Source of the DNA: Bogoriella caseilytica | GTDB taxonomy: Bacteria > Actinomycetota > Actinomycetes > Actinomycetales > Actinomycetaceae | Length of the DNA stretch: 64,000 nucleotides | NCBI RefSeq assembly: GCF_003752405.1 | Contig: NZ_RKHK01000001.1 | Coordinates: forward strand, 2,914,001-2,978,000 | Direction of reading: 5' to 3' | In this document: piece after piece, positions 25,013 through 35,695 of the stretch | Layout of the letters: the number at the start of each line of letters is the position of its first letter | How positions within the stretch are numbered: position 1 is the stretch's first letter | The notes under the pieces: model-generated | Seen by the model: only the letters and a program-made list of their open reading frames with translations | The model's database searches: none | Told to the model about the DNA's origin: nothing | Made by a program: the position numbers and the translations under genes

Positions 25013-25785
25013 ATGTCCACGAGGCCAGCCATGGTCGGCCAGCCCGTCCATGACGTCGAAGCGTCCACACGCGAACGGGTGCTGGAGCTCATCGTGGAAC
25101 GCGGCCCGGTCTCGGCAGCGATGCTCGCCAAGAATCTCGACCTGACCCCGGCCGCGGTGCGCCGCCATCTGGGCTACCTCGAAGAGGCAGGCCAGATCGT
25201 GGTGCACGAGCCCGCCGGCCGGGGCGCGCGGCGCCGCGGTCGCCCGGCGCGTTACTACGTGGCGACTGATGCCGGCCGTGCTGGGTTGACCGACTCCTAC
25301 TCCGATCTCGCCACTCACGTGCTGGATTTCTTGCAGCACATCGGTGGCGAGTCTGCGATGGAGGCCTTCGCCGCCGATCGCGTCAAGGAGCTCGAGCGGC
25401 GCTACCGGCCCGTGGTCGAGCAGGCGGGAGACTCCCGGGCCGCCCGCGTGGAGGCACTCGCTGAGGCGCTCACGGCGGACGGCTACGCGGCGACCACCCG
25501 CAGCATCGGAAGCCAGGCCATCGCCCTGCAGCTCTGCCAGGGGCACTGCCCGGTCCAGGACGTGGCCAGCCAGTTCCCGCAGTTGTGCGAGGCCGAGGCC
25601 CAAGCCTTCTCCCAGTTGCTGGACGTCCACGTCCAGCGACTCTCCACCCTGGCGGCAGGCGGACACGTGTGCACCACGCACATCCCGCTCGCCGTCCCGG
25701 GACTGCGGCCGGGAGCCGCATCCACGACCATTCGAGCGAAGCAGCCCAGTACGTCGCTCTTGAGCGACGCAGAGGAAGGAAATTC

Positions 25786-25789
<4 letters not shown>
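25013..25789 (+). CDS. sufR: SufR, iron-sulfur regulator of the suf operon
   Basis: 258 aa. N-terminal winged HTH (about 22-60, [20 protein letters not shown]). C-terminal half with four cysteines C175, C179, C192 and C220, the expected ligands of a redox-sensitive Fe-S cluster. SufR represses suf when holding a cluster and releases it on iron starvation or oxidative stress. ATG 25013 has GAGGAGGGG about 6 nt upstream. The stop overlaps the sufB start (ATGA), so regulator and operon are one transcript, as in Rv1460-Rv1461. Confidence 0.93.
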
Positions 25790-27233
<1,444 letters not shown>

Positions 27234-27234
<1 letters not shown>

Positions 27235-28457
27235 TGACCGCCACCACCAATACCGAATCCGGTCTGATGACCGACCACACCCGCGCCACCGCGGATGACG
27301 CCCACACTCACGGCGACGTTCCCTCCGGCTCGCGCGCCGATCGCGCCACCTCCTTCGAGCTGGCCGACTTCGCCGTGCCGAACGGACGCGAGGAGGACTG
27401 GCGCTTCACCCCGGTTGACCGGCTGCAGCAGATCTTCGCCGGCGAGCTGGGCGGTGCGGCCCCGGACGTCACCGCGGACACGCACGAGGCTGTCACCGTG
27501 GAATCCGTACCACGTGACGACGCTCGTCTCGGCGCCGCCGGTGCACCCGGCGACCGTGCGGCGGCCGCCGCCTGGGCGGGCTTCTCCGAGGCCACGGTGG
27601 TCACTGTGCCGAAGAACCACGTCTCGGACACCAGCACACCCACCACGCTGAACCTCACCGGCAGCCAGGACGCCTCCACTGGCGCCCCGGCCGCGCAGCA
27701 CGTGCTCGTGGTGGCTGAGGAACTGAGCGAGTCCCTCGTGTTGCTGGATCATCGCGGGGGCGCGCACCTGACGCAGACCGTGGAGATCGACGTCCGCGAC
27801 GGAGCGAAGCTCACCGTGGTCTCGATCCAGGACTGGTCCGAAGGCGCCGTGCACGTGGCCTCGCACCGGGCCAAGATCGGGCGCGATGCCAAGCTCAAGC
27901 ACATCGTGGTCACGCTCGGCGGCGACGTCGTGCGCGTGACGCCGGATGCCGAGTTCACCGCTCCTGGTGGTGAGGTCGAGATGATCGGCCTCTACTTCAC
28001 CGATGCCGGCCAGCATCAGGAACACCGGCTGTTCGTGGATCATGCCGTTCCGCACTGCACCTCTAACGTGACCTACAAGGGCGCGCTGCAGGGCGCCGGA
28101 GCGCACGCGGTGTGGGTCGGTGACGTGCTCATCCGGAAGGAAGCCGAGGGCACAGACACCTACGAGCTCAACCGCAACCTCCTGCTCACCGAGGGCGCGC
28201 GTGCCGATTCGGTCCCGAACCTGGAGATCGAGACCGGCGAGATCGAGGGGGCCGGCCACGCCTCGGCCACCGGCCGCTTCGACGACGAGCAGCTCTTCTA
28301 CCTCCGCTCGCGCGGCATCCCCGAGATCGAGGCCCGCCGCCTGGTCGTTCGCGGCTTCTTCGCCGAGCTCATCAACCAGATCGGGGTCCCCGTGGTGGTC
28401 GAGCGTCTGCTCGGCGCCATCGAAGCCGAACTGGAGAAGGAACTGCCCGCCTCATGA
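27234..28457 (+). CDS. sufD: SufD, Fe-S assembly complex subunit
   Basis: 407 aa. Partner of SufB in the SufBC2D scaffold, with the right-handed beta-helix core (about 150-340) and the C-terminal helical signature SRGIPEIEARRLVVRGFFAE. The N-terminal 30 residues are low-complexity. ATG overlaps the sufB stop. Followed by a four-base overlap with the Rieske-type ferredoxin. Confidence 0.95.
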
Positions 28458-28786
28458 TGCAGCACGTCGCCGACGTCACCGACCTCGAGCCCGGCGAGGC
28501 GATGCGCCTCGAGCTCGACGGCCCGGACGGCGCCCTCGTCGCCCTCGCCCTCGTGCGAGCCGAGGATGGCACGTTCCATGCCGTCTCCGACATCTGTTCC
28601 CACGGCCAGGTGAGCCTGTCCGAAGGCGAGGTGGAGGGCAGCACCATCGAGTGCTGGCTGCACGGCTCGGCTTTCGACCTTGCCAGCGGACGCCCGACGG
28701 CGTTGCCCGCCACCCAGCCGGTGCCGGTCTATCCCGTCACCATCGACGGCCAGAACGTCTTGGTCGATGTCGACGGTACTGACTGA
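28454..28786 (+). CDS. Rieske-type [2Fe-2S] ferredoxin in suf operon
   Basis: 110 aa non-haem Rieske protein. Cluster ligands in CSHGQ (Cys-x-His) and CWLHGSAFD (Cys-x2-His). Small, cytoplasmic, of the NirD/BphA3-like ferredoxin type. Located between sufD and sufC in many actinobacteria and probably supplies electrons for cluster assembly or reports cluster status; neither is proven. Start ATG overlaps the sufD stop. Confidence 0.92.
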   Translation: MMQHVADVTDLEPGEAMRLELDGPDGALVALALVRAEDGTFHAVSDICSHGQVSLSEGEVEGSTIECWLHGSAFDLASGRPTALPATQPVPVYPVTIDGQNVLVDVDGTD

Positions 28787-28808
28787 CCTGTCCTGCCCCG
28801 TGAATACC

Positions 28809-28827
28809 GGGCCCGCTGCGCGGGCCC
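28809..28827 (+). promoter_or_regulatory. Hairpin inside suf operon before sufC
   Basis: GGGCCCGC pairs with GCGGGCCC around a 3-nt loop (28809-28816, 28820-28827), in the only sizeable gap of the suf operon (79 bp). It may pause polymerase, attenuate, or protect an mRNA end and so change the sufC dose relative to sufBD. Confidence 0.45.
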
Positions 28828-28865
28828 AGCTCATACCCCACAGCGAGAGAGAAGAGACCAAGAGG

Positions 28866-29624
28866 ATGTCCACCCTCGAAATCAAGAACCTCCATGTGTC
28901 GGTGGAAACCACCGACGGCCCGAAGTCGATCCTGCACGGCGTCGACCTGACGATTGCTTCGGGTGAGATCCACGCCATCATGGGCCCCAATGGCTCCGGC
29001 AAGTCCACGCTGGCCTATGCGGTGGCCGGCCACCCCAAGTACCAGATCACTGAGGGCGAGATTCTCGTCGACGGTGAGAACGTGGTGGAGATGTCCGCCG
29101 ACGAGCGCGCCCAGGCCGGCTTGTTCCTGGCCATGCAGTACCCGGTCGAGGTCCCCGGCGTGAGCGTCTCGAACTTCCTGCGCACCGCGAAGACCGCCCT
29201 GACCGGTGAGGCTCCGCCGCTGCGCCAGTGGGTGGGTGACGTCAAGACCGCCATGGACAAGCTCCGCATGGATCCCGACTTCGCCCAGCGCGACGTCAAC
29301 CACGGTTTCTCCGGTGGTGAGAAGAAGCGGCACGAGATCCTGCAGATGGAGCTCCTGCAGCCGAAGTTCGCGGTGCTGGACGAGACCGACTCCGGCCTGG
29401 ACGTGGACGCTCTGCGCGTGGTCTCGGACGGCGTGAACCGGGTCCACCAGGACACCGGGCTCGGCGTCGTGCTGATCACGCACTACACGCGGATCCTCAA
29501 CTACATCAAGCCCGACCACGTGCACGTCTTCATCGGCGGACGCGTGGCCGAGAGCGGTGGCCCCGAGCTGGCGGCCACGCTCGAGGCTGAGGGCTACGAC
29601 AAGTACGCCCCGGTCAGCGCCTGA
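28866..29624 (+). CDS. sufC: SufC, Fe-S assembly ATPase
   Basis: 252 aa ABC-type ATPase that drives SufBC2D. Walker A GPNGSGKST (40-48), signature FSGGEKKR, Walker B FAVLDETDSGLD, H-loop LITHYTRIL. ATG 28866 has AAGAGG just upstream (close spacing); the preceding hairpin gap sets it off from sufBD. Next gene starts 4 bp after its stop. Confidence 0.97.
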   Translation: MSTLEIKNLHVSVETTDGPKSILHGVDLTIASGEIHAIMGPNGSGKSTLAYAVAGHPKYQITEGEILVDGENVVEMSADERAQAGLFLAMQYPVEVPGVSVSNFLRTAKTALTGEAPPLRQWVGDVKTAMDKLRMDPDFAQRDVNHGFSGGEKKRHEILQMELLQPKFAVLDETDSGLDVDALRVVSDGVNRVHQDTGLGVVLITHYTRILNYIKPDHVHVFIGGRVAESGGPELAATLEAEGYDKYAPVSA

Positions 29625-29628
29625 GCCG

Positions 29629-30999
29629 ATGACCTCCTCCACCGCATCGGCTACCGGCTCCGTCGCTCCAGTGCAGCCCACGGGCGTGCCACTGACCGCG
29701 GCGGAGCTGGCGGCCGTGCGCGCCGACTTCCCCCTGCTGCAGCGCACGGTGCGAGACGGCCGGCCCCTGGTCTACCTCGACACGGCCGCCACGGCCCAGA
29801 AGCCGGCCTGCGTGTGGGAAGCCGAGCAGGACTTCTACGAGCGATGCAACGCTGGTGTCCATCGCGGGGCGCACCAGGTGGCCGAGGAGGCGACCGAGGC
29901 CTTCGAGTCGGCCCGCGCTGCGGTGGCGGCCTTCGTCGGGGTGGGTGCCGACGAACTGGTCTGGACCAAGAACGCCACGGAGGCGCTGAACCTGGTGGCC
30001 TATGGGTTCCTGAACGCCACACTCGATGCGCGCTTGGGGCGGGGTGCCGACCTCGCCAGGGAGCGGTTCACCTTGGCCGAGGGCGATGAGATCGTCATCA
30101 CCGAGGCCGAGCACCACGCCAACCTCGTGCCCTGGCAGGAGCTGGCTGCGCGAACCGGCGCCCGCCTGCGCTGGATCACGGTGACCGACGACGGACGGCT
30201 CGATCCGGCCAGCTTCTCTGTCATCACCGAACGAACGCGCATCGTGGCGCTCACCCACGCCTCCAACGTCACCGGCGCGATCTCGCCCGTGACCGAGGTC
30301 GTGCGCCGGGCACGCGAGGCGACGGCAGGAAGTTCCGCTCCTGCCCTCGTGGTGCTCGACGCCTGCCAGTCAGCAGCGCACCTGCCGCTGGACCTGACGG
30401 CCCTGGACGTGGACTTCGCCGCAGTCTCGGCGCACAAGATGCTCGGGCCCACTGGTGTCGGTGCGCTCTACGGACGGCGCGAGCTTCTCGCTGCGATGCC
30501 GCCGGTGCTCATGGGTGGTTCAATGGTCGAGACCGTGACCATGGAATCCACGACCTTCGCCGCGCCCCCGCAGCGCTTCGAGGCCGGCACGCAGATGGTG
30601 GCTCAGGCTGTGGGCTTCGCCGCAGCGGTGGGTTACCTTGCCGAGCTCGGGATGGATCGCCTCGCGGCGCATGAGGCAGAGCTCACCGGGCTGTTGCTCG
30701 ATGGGGTGGCTTCGGTGCCCGGCGTGCGGGTGCTTGGTCCCGCCGACACCCGCGAGCGACTGGCCGTGGTGGCCTTCGAGGTGGAGGGCATCCACCCGCA
30801 CGATGTGGGTCAGGTCCTCGACGACGACGGCATTGCGGTGCGCGTGGGCCATCACTGTGCCCAGCCGGTGCACCGCGCACTGGGTGCGCACTCCTCGGCC
30901 AGGGCGTCGGCCGGTCTCTACACCAGTGCCGCGGAGGTCGAGAGCTTCATTGCCGGACTGCACCGGGTCCGTGAGTTCTTCGGAGGCAGTCATGTCTGA
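29629..30999 (+). CDS. sufS: Cysteine desulfurase SufS
   Basis: 456 aa class V aminotransferase-fold PLP enzyme that mobilises sulfur from cysteine. PLP lysine K270 in SAHKMLGPTG. Persulfide cysteine C410 in RVGHHCAQP. About 45 residues longer than typical SufS, from a low-complexity N-terminus and a small insert near 145-160. ATG 29629 follows the sufC stop by 4 bp. Its end overlaps sufU by 8 bp, consistent with SufU being its sulfur acceptor. Confidence 0.96.
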   Translation: MTSSTASATGSVAPVQPTGVPLTAAELAAVRADFPLLQRTVRDGRPLVYLDTAATAQKPACVWEAEQDFYERCNAGVHRGAHQVAEEATEAFESARAAVAAFVGVGADELVWTKNATEALNLVAYGFLNATLDARLGRGADLARERFTLAEGDEIVITEAEHHANLVPWQELAARTGARLRWITVTDDGRLDPASFSVITERTRIVALTHASNVTGAISPVTEVVRRAREATAGSSAPALVVLDACQSAAHLPLDLTALDVDFAAVSAHKMLGPTGVGALYGRRELLAAMPPVLMGGSMVETVTMESTTFAAPPQRFEAGTQMVAQAVGFAAAVGYLAELGMDRLAAHEAELTGLLLDGVASVPGVRVLGPADTRERLAVVAFEVEGIHPHDVGQVLDDDGIAVRVGHHCAQPVHRALGAHSSARASAGLYTSAAEVESFIAGLHRVREFFGGSHV

Positions 31000-31507
31000 T
31001 CTGCAGCAGCTCTACCAACAGGTGATTCTCGACCACTCCCGGGCACGGCACGGCCACGGTGAGATCGAGCCCTACTCGGCGGAGTCCTTCCAGGTCAATC
31101 CCACCTGCGGAGACGAGGTGCGCCTGCGGGTTCGCCTCGAGTGGGACGGATCGGTGGCCAGGCTGGCCGAGCTCGGCTGGATGGGACGAGGATGCTCGAT
31201 CTCCCAGGCTTCACTCTCGGTGCTCCACGATCTCGTGGCTGGTCAGGATGTCGCCCGCAGTGAGGAGCTGGGGGAGACCTTCCGTGAGCTCATGCACGGA
31301 CGCGGTCAGGAGCTCGAGCCGGCCAAGCAGGATGCTTTGCAGGACGCCACCGCCTTCGTGGGTGTGGCGCGCTACCCTGCCCGTATCAAGTGTGCGCTGC
31401 TCGGCTGGATGGCGCTCCGCGACGCCCTCGCCCACGCACTGACCACACCCGCTACGAACCACGACGGCGCCGCGACCAGCGGCGCACTCCAGGAAGAGGA
31501 CCAATGA
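30992..31507 (+). CDS. sufU: SufU, zinc-dependent sulfur acceptor
   Basis: 171 aa. Zn-binding residues C39 and D41 (NPTCGD), C68 (GRGCSIS) and C134 (RIKCALL) identify SufU rather than a scaffold IscU. It exchanges zinc for the SufS persulfide and passes sulfur to SufBCD. The C-terminus has a short Ala/Thr/Asn-rich extension. Overlaps sufS by 8 bp and sufT by 4 bp (ATGA). Confidence 0.95.
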   Translation: MSDLQQLYQQVILDHSRARHGHGEIEPYSAESFQVNPTCGDEVRLRVRLEWDGSVARLAELGWMGRGCSISQASLSVLHDLVAGQDVARSEELGETFRELMHGRGQELEPAKQDALQDATAFVGVARYPARIKCALLGWMALRDALAHALTTPATNHDGAATSGALQEEDQ

Positions 31508-31845
31508 GCGAGACACAGAGTCCGCACAGCCCCTCACCGACCACGGCCGCGGATGTCGAGGAGGCGATGCGCGACGTCATCGACCCCGAACTCGGTATCA
31601 ATGTGGTCGACCTCGGGCTGGTCTACGGCGTCACCGTCGACCAGAACAACGAGGCGGTCATCGACATGACGCTCACCTCGGCAGCCTGTCCGCTGACTGA
31701 CGTCATCGAAGACCAGACCAACCAGGCCCTCGAGGGTCTGGTGGCCAGCGCCAGGATCAACTGGGTCTGGATGCCGCCGTGGGGACCGGAGAAGATCACC
31801 CCCATCGGGCGTGAGCAGCTGCGTGCTATCGGCTTCAACGTCTGA
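31504..31845 (+). CDS. sufT: SufT, DUF59/MIP18-family Fe-S assembly factor
   Basis: 113 aa. DUF59 domain with AMRDVIDPELGINVVDLGL (about 18-37) and the conserved cysteine motif TSAACPLTD. SufT-type proteins support Fe-S maturation, especially under high demand. Last gene of the suf operon (Rv1466 equivalent); the ABC-F gene starts 6 bp further on and may be read through. Confidence 0.93.
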   Translation: MSETQSPHSPSPTTAADVEEAMRDVIDPELGINVVDLGLVYGVTVDQNNEAVIDMTLTSAACPLTDVIEDQTNQALEGLVASARINWVWMPPWGPEKITPIGREQLRAIGFNV

Positions 31846-31851
31846 TCGCAG

Positions 31852-33465
31852 GTGATCACCGCATCCCAACTCTCCCTCCGCATCGGTGCCCGGGAGCTGC
31901 TCTCTGAGGCCTCCTTCCGTATCGACACCGGCATGCGCATCGGTTTGGTGGGGCGCAACGGCGCAGGTAAGACGACGCTGACCAAGTTGCTCTCCGGCCA
32001 GGACGCCACCGCCTCGGTGGTCCACCACACGGGACAGATCACCCGGTCGGGCGAGATCGGCTACCTGCCGCAGGACCCGCGCACCGGCGACCTGCACGTC
32101 ACCGCGCGCGACCGTGTGCTCTCCGCTCGTGGCCTGGACACCCTGCGCCAGCGGATCCGGAAGGCCGAGGAGGCCATGGCCAAGGAGATCGGCGACAAGC
32201 AGGCCAAGGCAATGGATCGCTACGCCCGCCTGGACGCGGAGTTCGATGCCCTGGGCGGCTGGGCGGCCGATTCCGAGGCAGCGACGATCACCTCCAATCT
32301 CTCCCTGCCCACCCGGGTGCTCGATCAGCCGCTCGAGACGCTCTCGGGTGGTCAGCGCCGCCGGGTCGAGCTGGCGCGCATTCTCTTCTCCGGCGCGGAG
32401 ACCCTGCTGCTCGATGAGCCCACCAACCACCTGGACCACGACTCGATCGTGTGGCTGCGGGAGTACCTGCGCAGCTACACCGGGGGCCTGGTGGTCATCT
32501 CCCACGACGTGGAGCTGCTGCGTGAGGTGGTGAACCACGTGTGGTATCTCGACGCGAACCGCGCCAGCCTCGATGTCTACGCATTGGACTGGGACCGCTA
32601 CCAGACCCAGCGTGAGACCGATGAGCGCCGCCGCCGCCGCGAGCGAGCCAACGCGGAGAAGAAGGCCGACACGCTGCGCAAGCAGGCGGAGAAGATGCGT
32701 GCCAAGGCCAGCAAGGCCGTGGCGGCGCAGAACATGCTCAAGCGTGCCGATCGCATGGTCTCCGGCCTCGAGGGGGAACGGCAGACCGATCGGGTGGCCA
32801 ATCTGCGCTTCCCAGATCCTGCGCCGTGCGGCAAGACTCCGCTGATGGCCGAAGGACTGTCGAAGTCCTACGGCTCGCTCGAGGTGTTCTCCGGGGTGGA
32901 TCTGGCCATCGACCGCGGCTCACGCGTGGTCATCCTCGGGCTCAACGGTGCCGGGAAGACCACGCTTCTGCGCATTCTGGGGCATGTCGAGGAGGCGGAC
33001 TCCGGCCAGATCCTGCCCGGGCACGGCCTGAAGATCGGGTACTACGCCCAGGAGCACGAGACCCTCGACCTCAATCGCACGGTGGTGGAGAACCTGCGCA
33101 CGGCGGCGCCGGATCTGGATGATACGCGGGTGCGTTCGGTGCTCGGCTCCTTCCTTTTTTCCGGTGATGACGCCGATAAGCCGGCGCGTGTGCTCTCCGG
33201 CGGGGAGAAGACCCGCCTGGCCCTGGCGGTCCTGGTGGTCTCGTCGGCGAATGTGCTGCTGCTGGACGAGCCGACGAACAACCTCGACCCGGCGTCGCGG
33301 GAGGAGATTCTCGGCGCCCTGCGCACCTTTAAGGGCGCCGTGGTGCTGGTGACGCACGACGAGGGCGCAGTAGATGCTCTCGACCCGGAGCGCGTGCTGC
33401 TCCTGCCCGATGCGGACGAGGATCTCTGGAACGACTCCTACCGCGACCTGGTGTCCATGGCGTGA
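31852..33465 (+). CDS. ABC-F family ATPase (translation factor)
   Basis: 537 aa with two ABC domains: Walker A GRNGAGKT (about 36-43) and GLNGAGKT (about 361); signatures LSGGQRRR and LSGGEKTR; Walker B LLLDEPTNHLD and LLLDEPTNNLD. The linker between them is Arg/Lys/Glu-rich. No transmembrane segment, so it is a ribosome-acting ABC-F protein and not a transporter. Closest in layout to Rv1473, which also lies near suf in mycobacteria. Whether it gives antibiotic resistance cannot be said. GTG start (GTGATCACCGC). Confidence 0.9.
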   Translation: MITASQLSLRIGARELLSEASFRIDTGMRIGLVGRNGAGKTTLTKLLSGQDATASVVHHTGQITRSGEIGYLPQDPRTGDLHVTARDRVLSARGLDTLRQRIRKAEEAMAKEIGDKQAKAMDRYARLDAEFDALGGWAADSEAATITSNLSLPTRVLDQPLETLSGGQRRRVELARILFSGAETLLLDEPTNHLDHDSIVWLREYLRSYTGGLVVISHDVELLREVVNHVWYLDANRASLDVYALDWDRYQTQRETDERRRRRERANAEKKADTLRKQAEKMRAKASKAVAAQNMLKRADRMVSGLEGERQTDRVANLRFPDPAPCGKTPLMAEGLSKSYGSLEVFSGVDLAIDRGSRVVILGLNGAGKTTLLRILGHVEEADSGQILPGHGLKIGYYAQEHETLDLNRTVVENLRTAAPDLDDTRVRSVLGSFLFSGDDADKPARVLSGGEKTRLALAVLVVSSANVLLLDEPTNNLDPASREEILGALRTFKGAVVLVTHDEGAVDALDPERVLLLPDADEDLWNDSYRDLVSMA

Positions 33466-34214
33466 GTGTGATGACGGCGCTGGCCATTCTGGTGCTGGTG
33501 CTGCTCGCTTCCGTGCTGCAGCGGATCACCGGGATGGGTGCCGCCATGATGATGGCGCCCTTCCTGGTGGTGATGCTGGGACCGCACGGCGGGGTGATGC
33601 TCACCAATGTCCTCGCCGGCTGCATCTCCGCGGTGATGCTCGCCAGTGTCTGGCGCAGGATCGAATGGCGGCGGCTGACGCTGCTGATCCCCGCTGCGGT
33701 GCTCGTGATGCCGCTGGCGAGCTGGATCGCCGCGCGCTCTCCCGGCGGGCCCTTGTACATCATCGTCTCCTGCCTGGTGCTAGCGGGCTTGACCCTGGCG
33801 GTCTTCCTCTCCCGTCTGGGGCGACGAGCCGACGGGCCGGCGGTGCGGATTCTCACCGGCGTCGGAGCGGGAGCGGGCACGGTACTCGCCGGCGTTGGTG
33901 GACCGGCCATGGCCTTCTATCAGGTGCTCTCCGGCTGGGATCCGCGCGCCTTCGCCGCCTCGGTGCAGCCGGTGTGGATCACGCTGTCGATCTGTGGGCT
34001 CGGTTCCAAGCTGCTCTTCTCCCGGGAGGAGTTCCCCACCCTGCCCTGGTGGGGGTGGCTGGCCTGTCTGCCCTTGACGCTCGGAGGCCTACGGATCGGC
34101 AGACGAGTCGGGCGGCGTCTGTCCACACTGACAGCGAGTCGTATCGTGGTGGGTATCGCGGTCATCGGGGCGTTGTTGTCGCTGGCGACTGGCATCGTGG
34201 CGCTGCTACAGTAG
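33462..34214 (+). CDS. TauE/SafE-family membrane permease
   Basis: 250 aa, about eight membrane helices with the family's two repeated glycine-rich segments, for example QRITGMGAAMMMAPFL and GVGAGAGTVLAGVGGPAM. Family members export or import sulfite, sulfoacetate and other organic anions; the substrate is unknown here. GTG start overlaps the ABC-F stop; GTG 33468 or ATG 33471 are possible. The Fe-S operon upstream suggests, but does not show, a sulfur link. Confidence 0.85.
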   Translation: MSVMTALAILVLVLLASVLQRITGMGAAMMMAPFLVVMLGPHGGVMLTNVLAGCISAVMLASVWRRIEWRRLTLLIPAAVLVMPLASWIAARSPGGPLYIIVSCLVLAGLTLAVFLSRLGRRADGPAVRILTGVGAGAGTVLAGVGGPAMAFYQVLSGWDPRAFAASVQPVWITLSICGLGSKLLFSREEFPTLPWWGWLACLPLTLGGLRIGRRVGRRLSTLTASRIVVGIAVIGALLSLATGIVALLQ

Positions 34215-34232
34215 TCAAGGTTTGGACCTTGA
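34215..34232. promoter_or_regulatory. Inverted repeat over the promoter of the SatD-like operon
   Basis: TCAAGGT (34215-34221) and ACCTTGA (34226-34232) form a perfect 7-bp inverted repeat. The repeat overlaps the likely -35 (TTGATC, 34229-34234). A related half-site pair CAAGG/CCTTG is at 34244-34248 and 34255-34259 across the -10. A strong candidate operator; the HTH protein encoded at once downstream is the obvious binder. Confidence 0.6.
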
Positions 34233-34251
34233 TCTTCGAGTATCAAGGGCA

Positions 34252-34257
34252 TAGCCT
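34252..34257 (+). promoter_or_regulatory. -10 element of the SatD-like operon
   Basis: TAGCCT, 6 nt before ATG 34264 and 17 nt behind TTGATC (34229-34234). No Shine-Dalgarno precedes the ATG, so the mRNA is predicted to be leaderless. Confidence 0.65.
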
Positions 34258-34263
34258 TGCACC

Positions 34264-34899
34264 ATGTTCGTGGTGACCGCCGATCAGCGTGGCAGCACCG
34301 GCAGGCCAGATTTGGTCGACGGTCTGCTGCAGAGCTTTGCCCAGTGGAGCGATGAGGCGCAGCGGTCAGTGGTCCTCCCGATGGAACGCACAGTAGGTGA
34401 TGAGGTCCAGGCTCTGCTGGGCACCGCCGAGGCGGCGGTTGATCTCGCCCTGTGGCTGTGCCGCTCCGGCGAGTGGGCGATCGGCATCGGTGCGGGCGCA
34501 GTGGAGGAGCCGCTCGCAGAGACGGCGCGCGCCAGCACTGGCCCGGCGTTCCTCCATGCGCGCCATGCCGTGGAGCGCGCCAAGACGCGCACGGAGCCAG
34601 TCCCTCTGGTGGTCTACGGGAGCAACCGTGAGTCCGCCACGCAGGCCACAGCGATCCTGCAGTTGCTCGCCTCGGTGCTCAGACGCCGTACCGCGGGGGG
34701 CTGGGAGGTGGCCGATCTCTTGAGCGCGGGCCGCAGCCGACGCGAGGCAGCGGGCGCACTGAAGATCTCCGAGCAGGCGGTCAGCCAGCGGGTCCGCGCG
34801 GCCATGATCGAGGAAGAACGTCGCGCGCGGCCGGTGGCCGCAGCACTCGTGACGACCGCCGCCGGGCCGGCATCCGTGCAGAACGAGGAGGAGAGGTGA
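34264..34899 (+). CDS. SatD-like protein with C-terminal HTH
   Basis: 211 aa. The N-terminal domain (1-125) resembles the SatD family: an initial VVTADQRGS, GDEVQALL at 45-52, AIGIGAG near 72, and TGPAFLHARHA near 92. The C-terminal part (about 150-182, GRSRREAAGALKISEQAVSQ) is a clear helix-turn-helix. SatD was named from a Streptococcus stress locus; its biochemistry is not established. Here it leads a coupled operon with a small membrane protein and two fluoride-channel subunits, under a palindromic promoter. I infer a sensor-repressor role. The stop overlaps the next gene. Confidence 0.75.
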   Translation: MFVVTADQRGSTGRPDLVDGLLQSFAQWSDEAQRSVVLPMERTVGDEVQALLGTAEAAVDLALWLCRSGEWAIGIGAGAVEEPLAETARASTGPAFLHARHAVERAKTRTEPVPLVVYGSNRESATQATAILQLLASVLRRRTAGGWEVADLLSAGRSRREAAGALKISEQAVSQRVRAAMIEEERRARPVAAALVTTAAGPASVQNEEER

Positions 34900-35264
34900 T
34901 GGACCTGCTGCTCAATACCGCCGTGGTGGTCGGAGCTCTTCTGGTCTCGGCGCTGGCCGGCTGGGCGGTGGTGGCACTGCTCCTGCGCGTGATCGAGCCC
35001 GACCCGGCGCTGCCCGGACTGCTGCGCGGTGGCACGTGGATCGGCATCCTGGAACGTGTCGCCATCACCGGCGCCATCCTGGGCGGAGTGCCCGAGGCCG
35101 TGGCGGTGATCATCGCCATCAAGGGTCTCGGCCGCTATCCCGAACTGCGCGCCACCGATGCCGACCAACGTGGGCCGGCTGCCGAGCGATTCATCATCGG
35201 AACCCTGGCGAGCTACGTGTGGGCAGCACTGATCGCCGTGCTCGCCGGGATGATGCTCCGGTGA
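34899..35264 (+). CDS. Small conserved membrane protein in SatD-like operon
   Basis: 121 aa from ATG 34899 (GTG 34896 overlaps the upstream stop and is an alternative; GAGGAGGAGAGG precedes both). Three membrane helices: residues 3-28, about 45-70 and 97-118. A conserved-looking cytoplasmic stretch ERVAITGAILGGVPEAVAVI then GRYPELRATD and AERFIIGTLASYVWA. Proteins of this kind often follow SatD genes, so it is likely its partner. Function unknown. Overlaps the first crcB-like gene (GTGA). Confidence 0.8.
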   Translation: MDLLLNTAVVVGALLVSALAGWAVVALLLRVIEPDPALPGLLRGGTWIGILERVAITGAILGGVPEAVAVIIAIKGLGRYPELRATDADQRGPAAERFIIGTLASYVWAALIAVLAGMMLR

Positions 35265-35695
35265 CGCGGTCCGGCCAGCCGCGCTGGCCTGGCACCATGA
35301 TCACCATGCTCCTCACCATCGCCGCCGTCTTCCTTGGTGGGGTACTCGGAACCAGCCTGCGCCTGGGTCTGGATCTCGCTCTTCCCACCGGAGGGCCCCT
35401 GGCACTGTCCACCCTGGTCGCCAACGTGCTCGGATCCTTCATCCTCGGGCTCGTCACCGGCCGAGTGCTCAGCCGTCCCGAACGCCCGGAATGGTTGCGT
35501 GCCGGCCTCGGTGCCGGGCTGCTGGGCTCCTTCACCTCGTTCTCCGCATTGGCGATGGACGCCGGCGGTCACCTCCTCGCCGGGAGGCTGCTCGAAGCGG
35601 GAGCCGAACTCGGTCTCTCAGTAGTCCTCGGCATCGCCGCGGCTCTGGGCGGGCTGGTTCTCGGAAGCCTCGGCCAGTCACGAGGTGCCTCATGA
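35261..35695 (+). CDS. crcB: CrcB/Fluc fluoride channel subunit 1
   Basis: 144 aa from the coupled GTG 35261; ATG 35297 (132 aa) would start closer to the first membrane helix. Four helices, with family marks GGVLGTSLR and LVANVLGSFILGLVTG, and a Phe-rich pore stretch LLGSFTSFSALA. Fluc channels are dual-topology dimers that leak fluoride out of the cell. Two adjacent, different copies usually form a fixed-orientation heterodimer. Overlaps copy 2 by four bases. Confidence 0.9.
   Translation: MTRSGQPRWPGTMITMLLTIAAVFLGGVLGTSLRLGLDLALPTGGPLALSTLVANVLGSFILGLVTGRVLSRPERPEWLRAGLGAGLLGSFTSFSALAMDAGGHLLAGRLLEAGAELGLSVVLGIAAALGGLVLGSLGQSRGAS

Noticed and set aside
34200-35300. Fluoride riboswitch before the crcB genes
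   Set aside because: The predicted mRNA is leaderless and the crcB genes are inside coding overlaps; no riboswitch core sequence is present.
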